Shown here in pieces: positions 24,676 to 35,986 of a stretch of 64,000 nt of DNA. The stretch spans positions 3,100,001 to 3,164,000 of the forward strand of contig NZ_CP035925.1 in NCBI RefSeq assembly GCF_013373365.1, written 5' to 3'. The stretch's first letter is position 1, and each line of letters begins with the position of its first letter. Under the pieces are notes generated by a model that worked only from the letters and a program-made list of their open reading frames with translations, had not been told where the DNA came from and ran no database searches. The translations under genes and the position numbers were made by a program. This DNA comes from Lentibacillus sp. CBA3610 (GTDB lineage: Bacteria > Bacillota > Bacilli > Bacillales > Amphibacillaceae).

Positions 24676-25962
24676 TCATCTTTCTATCACATCATCCGGA
24701 TCCACCAAATTCGCAAATGACCACGTTTCGCCATCGTCCACGGAGACAAATCGCGCCTTCACATTCCCGCCTTGGTAATCGCCGTTTGGGCCTTGGTTTA
24801 CCAGCAATGTGCCCTGGGACCCGTCAAATGTCGGGGTTTCCGCAACCCTGAAAATGCCCTCGTACTCGGCTGGAATGGATACGTCCACCTGTGTCCAAGA
24901 CTCTCCGCCGTCTGCTGTCCGATACAAGTCTGGCACTGGCGGATTATCATTTCTGGTAATCGACCCGAACGACACGAATCCAAGCGCGTCATCAATAAAC
25001 CCAGCACTCGTCACTTGCCGCTCTGTTGGCACACTCCCGACTTCTTCCCATGTTGCACCGCCATCATCCGTTTTGAAAATCCTATTGCCTTCCCAGCTCA
25101 TCGTGCGGCCACCGGTTAAAATCAAAAAGCCGTCGCTCTCGGATACAAAATCAAGAATACGCATCCGGACCGCCTGGAATCGACTGGGAACTGATGATGA
25201 CTCCCAGGTTTCGCCCTGATCCGTTGATTGGAGCACTTTTACACTCTGATGGCCGCCAACCACAAAAGCTGTCCGCTCCGGTGTGATCACGTAGCTGTCT
25301 TCAATTAATTCATCTTGTGGCCCGTTATAATCCCCTTCAAATAATTCATCGACCTCTACCGGTACCTCCGTCCAATTTGCGCCATTATCATAGGTGACTT
25401 CGAGTGTGCCATTTCGAATCCGGTATCGATTGTTCTCATCGGGGACTTCAATGCCGGCTTCTTTTTGATAAGTATCCTCAACTGGGGGCAAGTCACCGAC
25501 AGCATGGGAGATATCATCAATCCTGAGCAACGTATATTCGTTTTCGCCTGTCTGCTTAATCCGGAACGTCCATTGGATATTTTCCACCGTTCCATCCTCT
25601 TGCACGTCTCCCCAGCTATGATGGGTGGACCAGTTCCCCTTTTCCAACTGCACCCAGAATGTTGCCTCAACAGCAAATTCTTGCTCCTCGCCGGCCAATA
25701 ATTGAAAATCGTTGTAACGTGCATCCGTCAGCCGTTTCCAGGAGCCTACATCATCTCCTTGATATTGATTCATATAATCAAACCAAAAGCTATAAGCAAT
25801 GTCTTCCGGTTCCTGATTGTCTTCCGCATCAACCGTGACAGTCATCGGCAGCGGTTTGTTTAAGTTTTCTTCGTAATAAAAATAGTAATAAATGACTGAT
25901 GCAGCTGCCAATATGAGCAGGAGTAGAATAACTGCTGTCACAGTTCGTTTTTTGGATAACAT
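24676..25962 (-). CDS. Membrane-anchored BNR/sialidase-like beta-propeller protein
   Basis: This 428-residue protein has an N-terminal membrane helix (residues about 8-30, AVILLLLILAAASVIYYYFYY) and an acidic extracytoplasmic part. That part has at least five Asp-box repeats of the S-x-D-x-G-x-T-W type (TYDNGANW, STDQGETW, KTDDGGATW, RTADGGESW, SVDDGETW) and so forms a six- or seven-bladed propeller like Ycf48 and bacterial sialidase-fold proteins. The catalytic residues of a true sialidase are not evident, so I would not call it a sialidase despite the nearby sialic-acid cluster. ATG 25962 follows AGGGAG. Confidence 0.75.
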   Translation of the reverse strand: MLSKKRTVTAVILLLLILAAASVIYYYFYYEENLNKPLPMTVTVDAEDNQEPEDIAYSFWFDYMNQYQGDDVGSWKRLTDARYNDFQLLAGEEQEFAVEATFWVQLEKGNWSTHHSWGDVQEDGTVENIQWTFRIKQTGENEYTLLRIDDISHAVGDLPPVEDTYQKEAGIEVPDENNRYRIRNGTLEVTYDNGANWTEVPVEVDELFEGDYNGPQDELIEDSYVITPERTAFVVGGHQSVKVLQSTDQGETWESSSVPSRFQAVRMRILDFVSESDGFLILTGGRTMSWEGNRIFKTDDGGATWEEVGSVPTERQVTSAGFIDDALGFVSFGSITRNDNPPVPDLYRTADGGESWTQVDVSIPAEYEGIFRVAETPTFDGSQGTLLVNQGPNGDYQGGNVKARFVSVDDGETWSFANLVDPDDVIER

Positions 25963-26138
25963 CCTAATTCTCCCTTTTAGCAAGTTCATGCTTAAATTAA
26001 ATTTCAGCCATTTCTATCATATCATTCATCCTTCCAAGATTTATACCGCCTCAAGCCCGTCGCAAAATAAATAGAGCAAACAAAAATTTGTAAGCTCCAT
26101 CACATCATTAGATTTTCAGCACAATGGTGTTTGTTTAT

Positions 26139-26777
26139 TTAAATAATTTCTTTTACCTTCTTAAGGACATGCTCCGCCAAAAGCTCATGGCCTTCCTTGT
26201 CCAGATGCATATAATCGATATCATTCATTGATACTGCTTCACTTGTATCTAAAAACTCAATATCTGTACCTGCTATTAATTGCTTTAAATACACAGGGAG
26301 CTCTTTTGACTTAACATCACAATTTTTCCCCATTGAAAATCTAACGTTTGTATTACAGTAATTAGGATCAATAATAGGTGGGGCGACGACTAATACTTTT
26401 GGAATACCTGTTTCTTTTCCGGTTTCCGTACTTTTGGCCTTATGGGCAAGTCTGACAATACCTTGTGCTATGTTATAAGCAGTTAAACCGAATCTTTCTT
26501 TCGTATCGTTTGTGCCTAGCATAATTACAACAAGTTCCAATGGCGCATGGCTTTTTAAACAGGGGTGAATATAATGATAAGCATTTAAACCCTCAAATAA
26601 AGGATCTTCACTTACACTTGTTCTTCCCGGAAGACCTTCTTCAACTACCTGATAATAATCCCCCAACCACCTTTGTAAAAGACATGGCCATCTTATATCT
26701 TCAGAAAATCTGTCTGTATTTTCAGCATTATAGCCCCACGTATTTGAATCGCCAAAACATACAACCCGTTTCTGCAT
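26139..26777 (-). CDS. SGNH/GDSL hydrolase, possible sialate O-acetylesterase
   Basis: This 212-residue esterase of the SGNH fold has block I FGDSNTWG (nucleophile Ser11), block II GLPG (Gly), block III LGTND (Asn) and block V DYMHLD (Asp/His). It lacks a signal peptide, so it acts in the cytosol. It is the last gene of the sialic-acid operon: its ATG is 2 bases after the nanK stop, with GGAGGGG inside the nanK end. That position suggests removal of O-acetyl groups from imported sialic acids, which is inference. Related enzymes are often annotated as arylesterases. Confidence 0.82.
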   Translation of the reverse strand: MQKRVVCFGDSNTWGYNAENTDRFSEDIRWPCLLQRWLGDYYQVVEEGLPGRTSVSEDPLFEGLNAYHYIHPCLKSHAPLELVVIMLGTNDTKERFGLTAYNIAQGIVRLAHKAKSTETGKETGIPKVLVVAPPIIDPNYCNTNVRFSMGKNCDVKSKELPVYLKQLIAGTDIEFLDTSEAVSMNDIDYMHLDKEGHELLAEHVLKKVKEII

Positions 26778-26779
26778 AT

Positions 26780-27703
26780 TTACATCCCCTCCACCTTCTG
26801 ATTCAGTTCGTATTCATACAACTGATATACGGCACCTTGCAAGTTAGCGTCATTACCGTTCTGTGCCAGCTTTAATTCTAAGGAGCGCTGAAAGGAGGGC
26901 ATGATTCGAGCGTTCACGCTTTTTTGCAGCTTTTCCAGTAAATAATCTCCCTGCTCAGAGACTCCCCCTCCAATGACAATCAAAGGAGGATTAAATATAT
27001 GGACAAGTGACTTGATACCTAATGCCACATCATCAATCCATTTATAAATGACCATTTCTGCTGCCTGATCACCATTTTTGGCATTGTTAAATAACGCCAA
27101 TAATGAGATGCTTCGTTTAAAGTAAACCTGTGCCCGTTGTTCCAAGGCTCTGCTGGAAGCATATTGCTCATAACAGCCTTTATCACCGCAAAGACAAGGA
27201 TTTCCACCGGGATAGAGTGTCATATGCCCAAATTCCCCGGCGGAATAAGCAGCACCGTTATAAACGCGGCCATCCATAATAATGGCGCCTCCAATGCCGG
27301 TTCCAAGGGTCATACAAAGAAACTGATCAACCCCCTGTGCCGCACCTCGCCAATATTCTCCAAGGGCCGAACAGTTTACGTCATTATCAACTGCCACAGG
27401 CAAATCGAACGCCATCTCCAATTCTTTTTTTATATTCAGGCCGGTATAACCAGGGAGGGATTCGGTAGCATAGATGACGCTTCCCTCCTGTTTATTAATT
27501 TGACCGGCTGTACTGATGGCAATGCCGCTAAGCTCATAATCCGCCTGCAGACATTTGGCAAGTTCTTTTACTTGACCTATAATAGCCATACCGCCTTCAC
27601 TAGCTTTTGTAGCGGTTTTTGATTTATAAAGTATATCGCCTTTTTCATTCAACACGCCATATTTAATGTTTGTACCGCCGATATCAAAAGCGCCTGCAAT
27701 CAC
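26780..27703 (-). CDS. nanK: ROK-family kinase, probable N-acetylmannosamine kinase
   Basis: This 307-residue ROK kinase has the ATP-binding DIGGTNIKYG at the N-terminus, the catalytic DNDVNC (Asp near 106), and the ROK zinc motif GHMTLYPGGNPCLCGDKGCYE (about 155-175). ROK proteins phosphorylate hexoses or hexosamines. Because it lies between a sialic-acid TRAP transporter and an esterase and shares the operon with nanE and nanA, ManNAc is the likely substrate. The gene starts 24 bases after siaM. It appears intact, unlike nanE and nanA. Confidence 0.85.
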   Translation of the reverse strand: MIAGAFDIGGTNIKYGVLNEKGDILYKSKTATKASEGGMAIIGQVKELAKCLQADYELSGIAISTAGQINKQEGSVIYATESLPGYTGLNIKKELEMAFDLPVAVDNDVNCSALGEYWRGAAQGVDQFLCMTLGTGIGGAIIMDGRVYNGAAYSAGEFGHMTLYPGGNPCLCGDKGCYEQYASSRALEQRAQVYFKRSISLLALFNNAKNGDQAAEMVIYKWIDDVALGIKSLVHIFNPPLIVIGGGVSEQGDYLLEKLQKSVNARIMPSFQRSLELKLAQNGNDANLQGAVYQLYEYELNQKVEGM

Positions 27704-27727
27704 TTGTGTTCCTCCATTCTCGTTTAC

Positions 27728-29008
27728 TTACTCATTCAGTATGTCCACAAGGAAAGTCGAAAGCTCAGGGACAAAGATCATTACTAACATGACAACCACG
27801 AGCGGAATCAGGAATGGAAGGACGCCTCTGTACATAGTACCGACCGGAATATTGCCAACCCGTGATACGACAAATAAAGCCATTCCCATTGGTGGTGTTA
27901 AAATACCAATCATTAAATTCAGGATGACAAAGGCACCGAAAAAGACCGGGTCTATGCCAACACTTGTGACCACCGGAATCAGAACCGGTACGACAAGAAC
28001 CAGTAATGCAAGCGCCTCAATAAATGTCCCAAGAGCTATCAATAATAGACTAATTAACATAAGTAGAAAAATAGGGTTTTCTGTAATACCCAAAAAGGCG
28101 TCAGCTATTTTAATAGCCACTTGCTCTCTGGCTATGAATTGTCCGAAAAACTCGATGGCAGCAAGCATCAGTACAACCACACCGGTCATTTTCATGGCTT
28201 CTACAAGATTGGTATACACTTTTTTTAATGTGAGTTCTTTATAAACAAAAAAGCCAAGAAATAAAGCATAAACAGTACTCACGACGGCAGCTTCGGTCGG
28301 TGTGAAAAACCCTGAGAAAATCCCAACAATAATAATGACAGGTGTCAGCAATGCCCAAAAAGCCATCAGGAAATTTTGGCCGATCACTTTTAGATTGGCA
28401 CGCTCAAGGACTTGATAGTCACGTTTTTTAGCTAGAATAAACGTCATTACAAAAAGAGCTAATGCTACGAGAAGTCCGGGAACTAACCCTGCAATAAACA
28501 TGGAAGCAACCGAAACATTGGCAACTGCCGCATAAATAATCATGTTCAAGCTGGGCGGGATTATACCGCTAAGAATGGCAGTAGCTGCGGTCAAACCACC
28601 GTTAAAGTCATCATGATAGCCTGCCTTCCGCATTGTTCTTATTTCCAGTTGACCCAGTCCGCCTGCATCTGCCAGTGAGGAGCCGGACATGCCGGAGAAC
28701 ATTAAACTGGCGGTTATGTTTACATGGCCTACTCCCCCAGGTACATGCCCCAATAAAGATAAGGCAAAATTGAAAATACGATCCGTGATCCCGGAAGAGT
28801 TCATCAATGTACCTGTTAATATAAAGAATGGAATCGCCAATAGAGTGAAATTATTGATCCCCGTTATTAATTGTTCTCCTGACGCAAAAACAAGGTTCCA
28901 ATCTCCTATTATAAAGTACAACAGACCAGCGATCAGTAATGTGAACCCGACAGGAATGCCCAAAAAGAGTAAGACTAGCCACGCAATGAAAATAGTAGCT
29001 ATCTCCAT
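27728..29008 (-). CDS. siaM: TRAP transporter large permease (SiaM/DctM)
   Basis: This 426-residue protein has about twelve TM helices and belongs to the DctM family. SGMSGSSLADAGGLGQLEI (about residue 105) and GIIPPSLNMIIYAAVANVS (about 155) are the conserved helical hairpin motifs. It uses the Na+ gradient to import the substrate delivered by the binding protein. The ATG abuts the stop of the small permease gene, so the two are coupled. Assignment to sialic acid rests on the neighbouring nan genes. Confidence 0.9.
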   Translation of the reverse strand: MEIATIFIAWLVLLFLGIPVGFTLLIAGLLYFIIGDWNLVFASGEQLITGINNFTLLAIPFFILTGTLMNSSGITDRIFNFALSLLGHVPGGVGHVNITASLMFSGMSGSSLADAGGLGQLEIRTMRKAGYHDDFNGGLTAATAILSGIIPPSLNMIIYAAVANVSVASMFIAGLVPGLLVALALFVMTFILAKKRDYQVLERANLKVIGQNFLMAFWALLTPVIIIVGIFSGFFTPTEAAVVSTVYALFLGFFVYKELTLKKVYTNLVEAMKMTGVVVLMLAAIEFFGQFIAREQVAIKIADAFLGITENPIFLLMLISLLLIALGTFIEALALLVLVVPVLIPVVTSVGIDPVFFGAFVILNLMIGILTPPMGMALFVVSRVGNIPVGTMYRGVLPFLIPLVVVMLVMIFVPELSTFLVDILNE

Positions 29009-29485
29009 CTACTTCACCTCCGCAGCTGTGTTCTTGCGCCATTTTTTGACGATTCGCTCAATCAATCGGTAGATCATAAGCAGCGTGAGGATTGGGAGAG
29101 CTGCAAACAAATAGACTTGCGAAATTTGCAGCGTCACAATATCCAAATGTGTCTGGTTTTGCACAATAGGGATACTAATGATAAACACGGTAATAAGCGT
29201 ACAGAGAATTAATAATTGATTAAATGTATACACCCATTTTTGAGCTTTAGCCGGAAGTTTTTTAATGAAAACATCAATGGAAACGTGACTGTCATCTTTT
29301 ATACAGGCCACTATTCCCAAATAACCGGCATAAATGAAAAGAAGTTTACTTAATTCCTCTGTCCACACCAAGGGCTCACCGATCCCTTGGCGTGTCAGAG
29401 TTTGTGCAACTAAAACAACCAGCATGAACACAAACAAGGTGCTGCCTGTAATTTCTTCAAAGTTGTCATATATTTTCTTGAACAT
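29009..29485 (-). CDS. siaQ: TRAP transporter small permease (SiaQ/DctQ)
   Basis: This 158-residue protein has four TM helices and belongs to the DctQ family, with LVWTEELSKLLFIYAGYLG (about 45-63), the conserved E-E pair region, and HVSIDVFIKKLP. It scaffolds the large permease. The gene starts 23 bases after the siaP stop and is followed directly by siaM. Confidence 0.9.
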   Translation of the reverse strand: MFKKIYDNFEEITGSTLFVFMLVVLVAQTLTRQGIGEPLVWTEELSKLLFIYAGYLGIVACIKDDSHVSIDVFIKKLPAKAQKWVYTFNQLLILCTLITVFIISIPIVQNQTHLDIVTLQISQVYLFAALPILTLLMIYRLIERIVKKWRKNTAAEVK

Positions 29486-29507
29486 GGATGATCACCTTCA
29501 CGATTGG

Positions 29508-30554
29508 TTATTCTCGAGCCTCATCTATGATTTCCATATATTCCTCTGCATCTTCACCGATATTGTCCAGGTATTTAGGATAAACTTCTGAAACTGCTTC
29601 CCTGAATTCATCCAAATCCGGTTCCGTAATTGTTAAACCTTCACCTTCAAAGAACTCAATCAATTCTTCTTCCTCTGATTGGAACAATTCTGTGTGATGG
29701 TCTGTGGCCTCGTCAATACCGTCATTCAGGATTTGCTGAAGGTCTTCAGGCAGCTCTTGCCACGTCTGTTCACTTACCACATAGGTATTGTCATTCACGA
29801 CATGATTGGTCAATGCGATATAATCCTGTACTTCGTGAAAACTATTTGCTTCAACGCCGGACAACGGGTTATCCTGGCCGTCAACCTGGTTCGTCTGCAA
29901 AGCCAGATAAACTTCTCCAAGATTCATAGGTGTCGGGCTTGCTCCTACAGATTCCGCATAATCAAGCAATGTTTCTGCTTCCGGTACGCGAAGGTTCATA
30001 CCTTCCATATCTGCCATTTCATTGATTTCAAAGTTTGAGGATGTCACGCGTGTGCCGTTATACGCACTGTCTACCACGCGCAAATCATGCTCTTCGATTA
30101 ATTCATTTCGCAATTCTTCGCCAAATTCTGTGTCATAAACAACACGCTGGATATGCTCAAAATCCTCAATCACATAAGGTACCGCCAAAAGCTCCGAACG
30201 GGGAACCCATTCACCAAGCCGCCCCATCTCTGATAATGTGATATCAAGTGATCCGTCCTGCAGTTGTCCCAGCATGGAAAGATCATCTCCAAGTTGAGCG
30301 TCCGGATAGAGGGAAATAGTCATTTGGCCATCACTTTCTTCTTCAACATAGTCTGCCAGATATTCAGCTGCCTCGTATTCATTGGATTGTGTGTTCGGCT
30401 GCATTCCAAATTGCAGCTCATATGTTTCATCTGAACTGGCGTTACCATTGTCCCCATTATTCCCGTTATCCGATGTAGCTTCTTCGTCCCCTCCGCAAGC
30501 TGCCGAAACCAACATAAACGTTATCCCTAACACAAAAATCAGACTTTTCTTCAT
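29508..30554 (-). CDS. siaP: TRAP transporter substrate-binding lipoprotein (SiaP/DctP)
   Basis: This 348-residue protein has a lipoprotein signal (LVSAAC, Cys20) and an Asn/Gly-rich linker. The DctP fold follows, with ISLYPDAQLGDD and the carboxylate-binding arginine in MNLRVPEAET (about 190), matching the key Arg of SiaP. In a Gram-positive cell the binding protein is held at the membrane by its lipid, as the signal shows. The AGGAGGGC ribosome site is strong. The protein is intact and acidic. Confidence 0.9.
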   Translation of the reverse strand: MKKSLIFVLGITFMLVSAACGGDEEATSDNGNNGDNGNASSDETYELQFGMQPNTQSNEYEAAEYLADYVEEESDGQMTISLYPDAQLGDDLSMLGQLQDGSLDITLSEMGRLGEWVPRSELLAVPYVIEDFEHIQRVVYDTEFGEELRNELIEEHDLRVVDSAYNGTRVTSSNFEINEMADMEGMNLRVPEAETLLDYAESVGASPTPMNLGEVYLALQTNQVDGQDNPLSGVEANSFHEVQDYIALTNHVVNDNTYVVSEQTWQELPEDLQQILNDGIDEATDHHTELFQSEEEELIEFFEGEGLTITEPDLDEFREAVSEVYPKYLDNIGEDAEEYMEIIDEARE

Positions 30555-30590
30555 TTAATAGCCCTCCTTTTTATTTCACTTCATTCATTT

Positions 30591-31236
30591 TCATAGAAAA
30601 AACTTCTTGGTTATTTCCTGTGGTCTTGTAATGGCACTTCCTACCACGACAGCGGAAGCTCCTAGTTCAAGCGCTCGCTTTGCTTTTTTCGGTGTATTCA
30701 TATTTCCCTCGGCAATTACTGGTACATTTGTTGATTGGAGGATTGCTTCTAACGTCTGGAGTGGATCGTCACCTTCTGTATCAGCCGTATAACCGACCAG
30801 CGTGGTAGCCACTAAATCCACTCCAAATTTCTCGGCATGGATAGCTTCTTCTACCGTCGACACATCCGCCATAAATTTTTGTCCGGGGAATCGTTCCTTC
30901 ACCTTGCTAATAAAGGTTTCAAACGTTTCACTATGAGGTCGCGCTCTGTCTGTTGCATCAAAAGCGATAACATCAAGCCCTTCTTCGTACAGAGCCTGTA
31001 CTTCTTATCGTTTGGGGGATCTTGACCTCACTGTCCTCATAACCATGTTTTAATAATCCCTATATAGGAAAGATCGACTACCTTTTTTTTATGGCTTGGA
31101 TATCAGCGACAGTATTGGCGCGGATGCCACTTGCTCCGCCTTGATAGGCAGCCAGTGCCATTTTGGACATAATATATGAACTGTGAAGCGGTTCATCTTC
31201 TAAAGCTTGACAAGATACAATTAATTTTTTACTCAT
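30591..31236 (-). pseudogene. nanE: N-acetylmannosamine-6-phosphate 2-epimerase, frameshifted
   Basis: The start (31236) reads [19 protein letters not shown] and [19 protein letters not shown], the first strands of the NanE TIM barrel. The end (30902-30591) reads FMADVSTVEEAIHAEKFGVD, VIAEGNMNTPKKAKRALELG and VVVGSAITRP. In between, KHGYEDSEVKI is visible in another frame. At least two or three indels separate these parts. Intact NanE converts ManNAc-6-P to GlcNAc-6-P. The first shift is near the A-rich run after QAIKK. Confidence 0.85.
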
Positions 31237-31267
31237 TTACTAAACTCCCATTGAACTTTTACATGAT

Positions 31268-32143
31268 TTATTTTCCTGAGGATATGATGTCGACAATTTT
31301 TTCTGCTTGTTTCCTTTCATCTTCTGTAAGTTCCTTGAAAGGGAATTTCATATGACCCGCGTCCACCCCATATTGTTTTAATACATGTTTAATTGCCTGA
31401 TAAACGCCGAGTTCTTCCAATTGCACAATCACTTTATTCATCTGTTTCTGTAAAACGCGTGCATTCTGAAGGTCAGAATCTTGTACAGCCTCATATAATG
31501 CATTAGCCTCTTTACCTATTACGTTGTAGGTGCTGCCGATCGCTCCATCTGCTCCGGATACAGCAAATTGGAGCACCATATCATCAGCCCCGCTGAAGAA
31601 CACTTTATCTTGATGCAACTCTTTTAATGCAGCCAGTTTCGAGAGATCAGTATCCGTATACTTGACACCGATTACATTCGGCAATGCCAATAACTCACCG
31701 TAGTCTTTGATCGAAAACTGAGCCCCAGTAAAGGCCGGATTGGAATAGATAACCATCGGATGATCTGTTTCTTCAGTCAGCCGCTGATAGTAAGCCTTAA
31801 TTTCCGGAAAACTGAATTTATAGTAATAAGGTGTTTATAAGCTGAATAACGCACATCATACAGTTCTTGGCCTCTTTTCTAACTTAACTGCTTCCTCATG
31901 TTTAAATGATCCAAATCTGGCGCAATCAGGGTCTTCATTTCGGCTTCCTCTTTGACAATTTTCAGCAGATCTTTTCGATTGCTTTCGTCCATCAGGAAAC
32001 TTTCCCCTGTGGAACCGCCTACATATAACCCATTTACATTCATTTCGTCAATGTTATGGCGAACCACCTCCCGCAGTCCTTTTTCCTTAAGGGTGCCATC
32101 CTCATTAAATGGCGTCAGCAAAGGCTGTCAATTATCCCTTCAA
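31268..32143 (-). pseudogene. nanA: N-acetylneuraminate lyase, frameshifted
   Basis: The N-terminal part (from about 32143 to 31879) has LLTPFNEDGTLKEKGL and GLYVGGSTGESFL, the carboxylate-binding motif of NanA. The C-terminal part (31756-31268) has VIGVKYTDTDL with the Schiff-base lysine and KVFFSGADDMVLQFAVSGADG. The middle, which should hold the catalytic Tyr, is out of frame, although YKFSFPEIKAYYQRL can be read. Further indels sit in the first 15 codons. NanA splits sialic acid into ManNAc and pyruvate. Confidence 0.83.
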
Positions 32144-32172
32144 TACCAACCCTCCATTCAGCAATCTTTCCA

Positions 32173-32235
32173 AGAAGACGCTTTCATTTTTAATGAATTT
32201 AAGGTGTATCATACAATATGAAATAAATTTGTCAT
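32173..32235 (-). promoter_or_regulatory. nan operon promoter with palindromic operator and cre-like site
   Basis: On the minus strand ATGACA (32235-32230), a 16-base spacer and TATGAT (32213-32208) form the promoter. TGTATGATACA, a perfect palindrome (32205-32215), covers the -10 and is a candidate RpiR-type operator. Downstream, TGAAAGCGTCTTCT (32186-32173) matches the CcpA cre consensus at 12 of 14 positions, which would bring catabolite repression. Confidence 0.5.
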
Positions 32236-32332
32236 TATTTTATTGAAGTGGAGTTTATCTCCAAAAAAGAGAACAGATAACATTAACGGTAAGATGAAAA
32301 TCACAAGGAAATAGGTTCAGAGGAGGATGGAC

Positions 32333-33180
32333 GTGGTAAATCATTTTAATGACAATACGATTAATTTAACCGTCTTGATGGAGCAATATAAGAATACATT
32401 CACAAAGTCCGAGCAAAAGCTTTACAACTACATCACCAACAACTTTGAACAAATTGTTTACCAATCACTGACCGAAATCGCTATTGACTGTCAGGTCGGG
32501 GAAGCCACAGTTCTGCGCTTTTGCCGTAAATTGGGTTATAAGGGTTACCAGGAATTCAAGCTGGCACTGGCCAGAGAGCTTCTCGTTCGTGAGAAAAAAC
32601 GGCAATGATGACGTAATATCGATAAAGTGAGGAACAAATATGAGAACAAAGCCTTGATGATACGTATGAATTAAGTCGACGATGATCAATTAACAGGAGC
32701 AATCGAATAGGATATTCGATGCAAAAAGGTTATCGTATTCGGCGTTTCTTCATCAGGGATTGCCGGACTGGATATGCAAAACAGATTGATGCGGGTTGGT
32801 ATGAAATATCGAAACCATCACGGATTCCCACAACAGGTAAATCCGCTCCAATTCGCCGACAGTGAAACAGTCATCATCGCGATCAGTCTGAACAGGAAGC
32901 ACCAAAAGAATATCATTGGATGCAGTCAAACCGGAAAAAACAACGGTGCTTCGGTAATTGCCATCACGAACTATACCGAAGTCTCCTTTAACGCGATATG
33001 CTGATATGGTTTTAACTGAAATCTGCGAAAGAAACCATTGGACAAGCGGTTCACTTGTATCGAAAATTTCCCAGTTGTTTATCATTGATCTTTATGTACA
33101 GGCATTACTATGAGAATTATGAAAAAGCCAAACAAACAAAGGAACAAGTAGCACAGACGATATCTGAAAAATTTTATTGA
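32333..33180 (+). pseudogene. RpiR/MurR-family regulator of the nan cluster, frameshifted
   Basis: The first 90 codons encode an intact HTH_6 domain (FTKSEQKLYNYITNNFEQIV, SLTEIAIDCQVGEATVLRFC, KLGYKGYQEFKLALAREL). The following SIS domain is broken: KKVIVFGVSSSGIAGLDMQNRL and ETVIIAIS are visible in changed frames, and the expected end is near 33180. I place the start at GTG 32333, 6 bases after AGGAGG. RpiR proteins bind phosphosugars through the SIS domain; divergent from nanA, it would be the operon's regulator. Confidence 0.8.
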
Positions 33181-33336
33181 GCAAAAAGGCTGGGACAAAA
33201 CAATTTTAATGAAAGGAAAATCCGAACGAACTAACTGGTCAAACAGCCTTTCCTCCATATTTTTTAACCGACAGATATAGATTGTGAATAAGCCCACCAT
33301 GCCGATTAACCACGCGGCAATTGCGATGTAAATCAT
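33082..33336 (-). CDS. Small hydrophobic ORF, doubtful
   Basis: An 84-codon frame begins MIYIAIAAWLIGMVGLFTIY (one membrane helix) and continues KNMEERLFDQLV. Its second half runs antisense to the damaged end of the RpiR gene, so if real it probably should end near 33185. The ribosome site is weak (AAAGG, 14 bases from the ATG). Confidence 0.25.
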   Translation of the reverse strand: MIYIAIAAWLIGMVGLFTIYICRLKNMEERLFDQLVRSDFPFIKIVLSQPFCSIKFFRYRLCYLFLCLFGFFIILIVMPVHKDQ

Positions 33337-33493
33337 AAATTGCGGGATGACCTTTAAGAAAGAAACGGCTGAAAAGAGAAAATTGTATTTGCAGTTCCAA
33401 ATTTTATAATGTATAATTTTTATGCATAAAAATAAATATTTATGCAGTTAGTGAAAACGACTTTTTAATATAATTGGCAGTCTGAAAGATTAA

Positions 33494-34468
<975 letters not shown>

Positions 34469-34488
34469 CACGGTTTGCTTGATAGAAA

Positions 34489-34528
34489 AACTCGACATTC
34501 CGTCTCGTTTAATAACGCGTGTCGAGTT
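34489..34528. terminator. Hairpin after the ldh remnant
   Basis: AACTCGACA pairs with TGTCGAGTT. The T-run is on the minus-strand side (GAGTTTTTC), so termination is better for leftward transcripts than for ldh. Confidence 0.5.
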
Positions 34529-34600
34529 ATCCATATAAGGCTTCCATTTTCTGAACGTTAAAAAATATGACTGTATATTTGTATAAGGGGTAATGAGAAA

Positions 34601-35986
34601 GTGGAGAAAAAACCAAAGCTTAAATGGGAATCATAACAGAAACAAGATCAAAACCACCTGAAATTTATTATCTTCTCTCTGCTTGGCGCGGGTCTGTTTC
34701 TGGTACCTGTACCATATAAAGAAGAAACGAATATCGGTGTTGGTATTCTGGCTGATTTACTTGAAACGGCATTTATAGATTTCTGGCCGGTGTTTATGAC
34801 AGTCATTTTTTGTTTATCTACTCTATTGGCCATTTATACAAAGCTGGCTCAGCCGGAATTTATAAAAAAGAATGCTTTTATGACATCATTATTTGATGTA
34901 TCTTATTTTTGGATTACTATGCGGCTCTTCGGCTCAATTTTTGCCATTATGACGCTTTATCAATTGGGACGGAGTGGATTTGGTTCTGATCTCACCGGGG
35001 GTACAGTTTTATATTCTTGTTTCTGTCCTGGCACCTTCTTTTTAGCTGCCGGGAATATTTATGCCGCTGGCTGCTGGAATTTGGATTGATGGAATTTATC
35101 GGTACAATGCTACATCGGATTATGAAACCAGTATTTCGATTGCCGGGAAGATCGTCCATTGACGCAACCGCTTCCTGGATGGGGTCCGGTACAGTCGGCG
35201 TTGTTATCACAACAGAACAATATGAAAGAGGGTTTTATACCGACCGGGAAGCCGCTACAGTTGCGACAAACTTTTCAATCAACTCAATTGCTTTCAGCTT
35301 TGTTGTCATCAGTGTCATAGGATTAACGGATATGTTTATTCCATTTTACCTGACTGTTTGTATCGCAAGTGTTATTGCAGCGATTATTTGTACACGTATC
35401 CGCCCTATCAGAAAGAGGATACGTATTATGAGCCTGTTGGAAAACAGATTGACGAAGATAGCCCGGCAGGTGTCTCAAAATTCAGATGGGCAATTGATAA
35501 AGCTCTTGAAAAGGCTTCTAGCGTTAAAAATTTCAAGGAAGTCAGCATTAGCGGGTTCAAGATTGTAATGGATATATGGTTTGCCTTGATTCCGCTTGTC
35601 ATGTCCCTTGGTACGATTGCGCTTATCATCGCTGAATTCACACCGATTTTCACGTATTTATCCTATCCTTTCGTGCCAATTTTGAAAACTCTTCCAGATC
35701 CGGAAGCAACTGCCGCAAGCACAGCAAATGATTGTCGGTTTTGCCGATAATGTTTTTTGCCGGCTGTGATTGCCAGCGGAATCGAAAGCGAGTTAACACG
35801 TTTTGTCATTGCAGCCATGTCGCTCACTCAGCTGATTTATATGTCTGAAATAGTATTTTACTCTTAAGATCTAAAATTTAAAATCAGCTTTTGGGAATTT
35901 AGTTATTATTTCCTGGAAAGAACAGTCATTACACTTCGATAGTCATATTAATTGCTCATGTGTTTTCTATTCTAAATACGATGTAA
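34601..35986 (+). pseudogene. YjiH-type nucleoside-recognition (Gate) membrane protein, frameshifted
   Basis: Consecutive frames read LGAGLFLVPVPYKEETNIGV, GILADLLETAFIDFWPVF, SIDATASWMGSGTVGVVITT, FSINSIAFSFVVISVIGLTD, NFKEVSISGFKIVMDIWFAL and TQLIYMSEIVF. That order is the same as in YjiH-family Gate-domain proteins, which have about ten TM helices and unknown transport function. At least five indels interrupt it. The expected C-terminal helix (VITL..IVILIAHVF) is still readable to about 35980. Confidence 0.72.

Noticed and set aside
24676..25962. Sialidase feeding the nearby sialic-acid operon
   Set aside because: Asp-box repeats are present, but no catalytic Arg triad or Tyr/Glu pair could be placed, and the operon is separately controlled.
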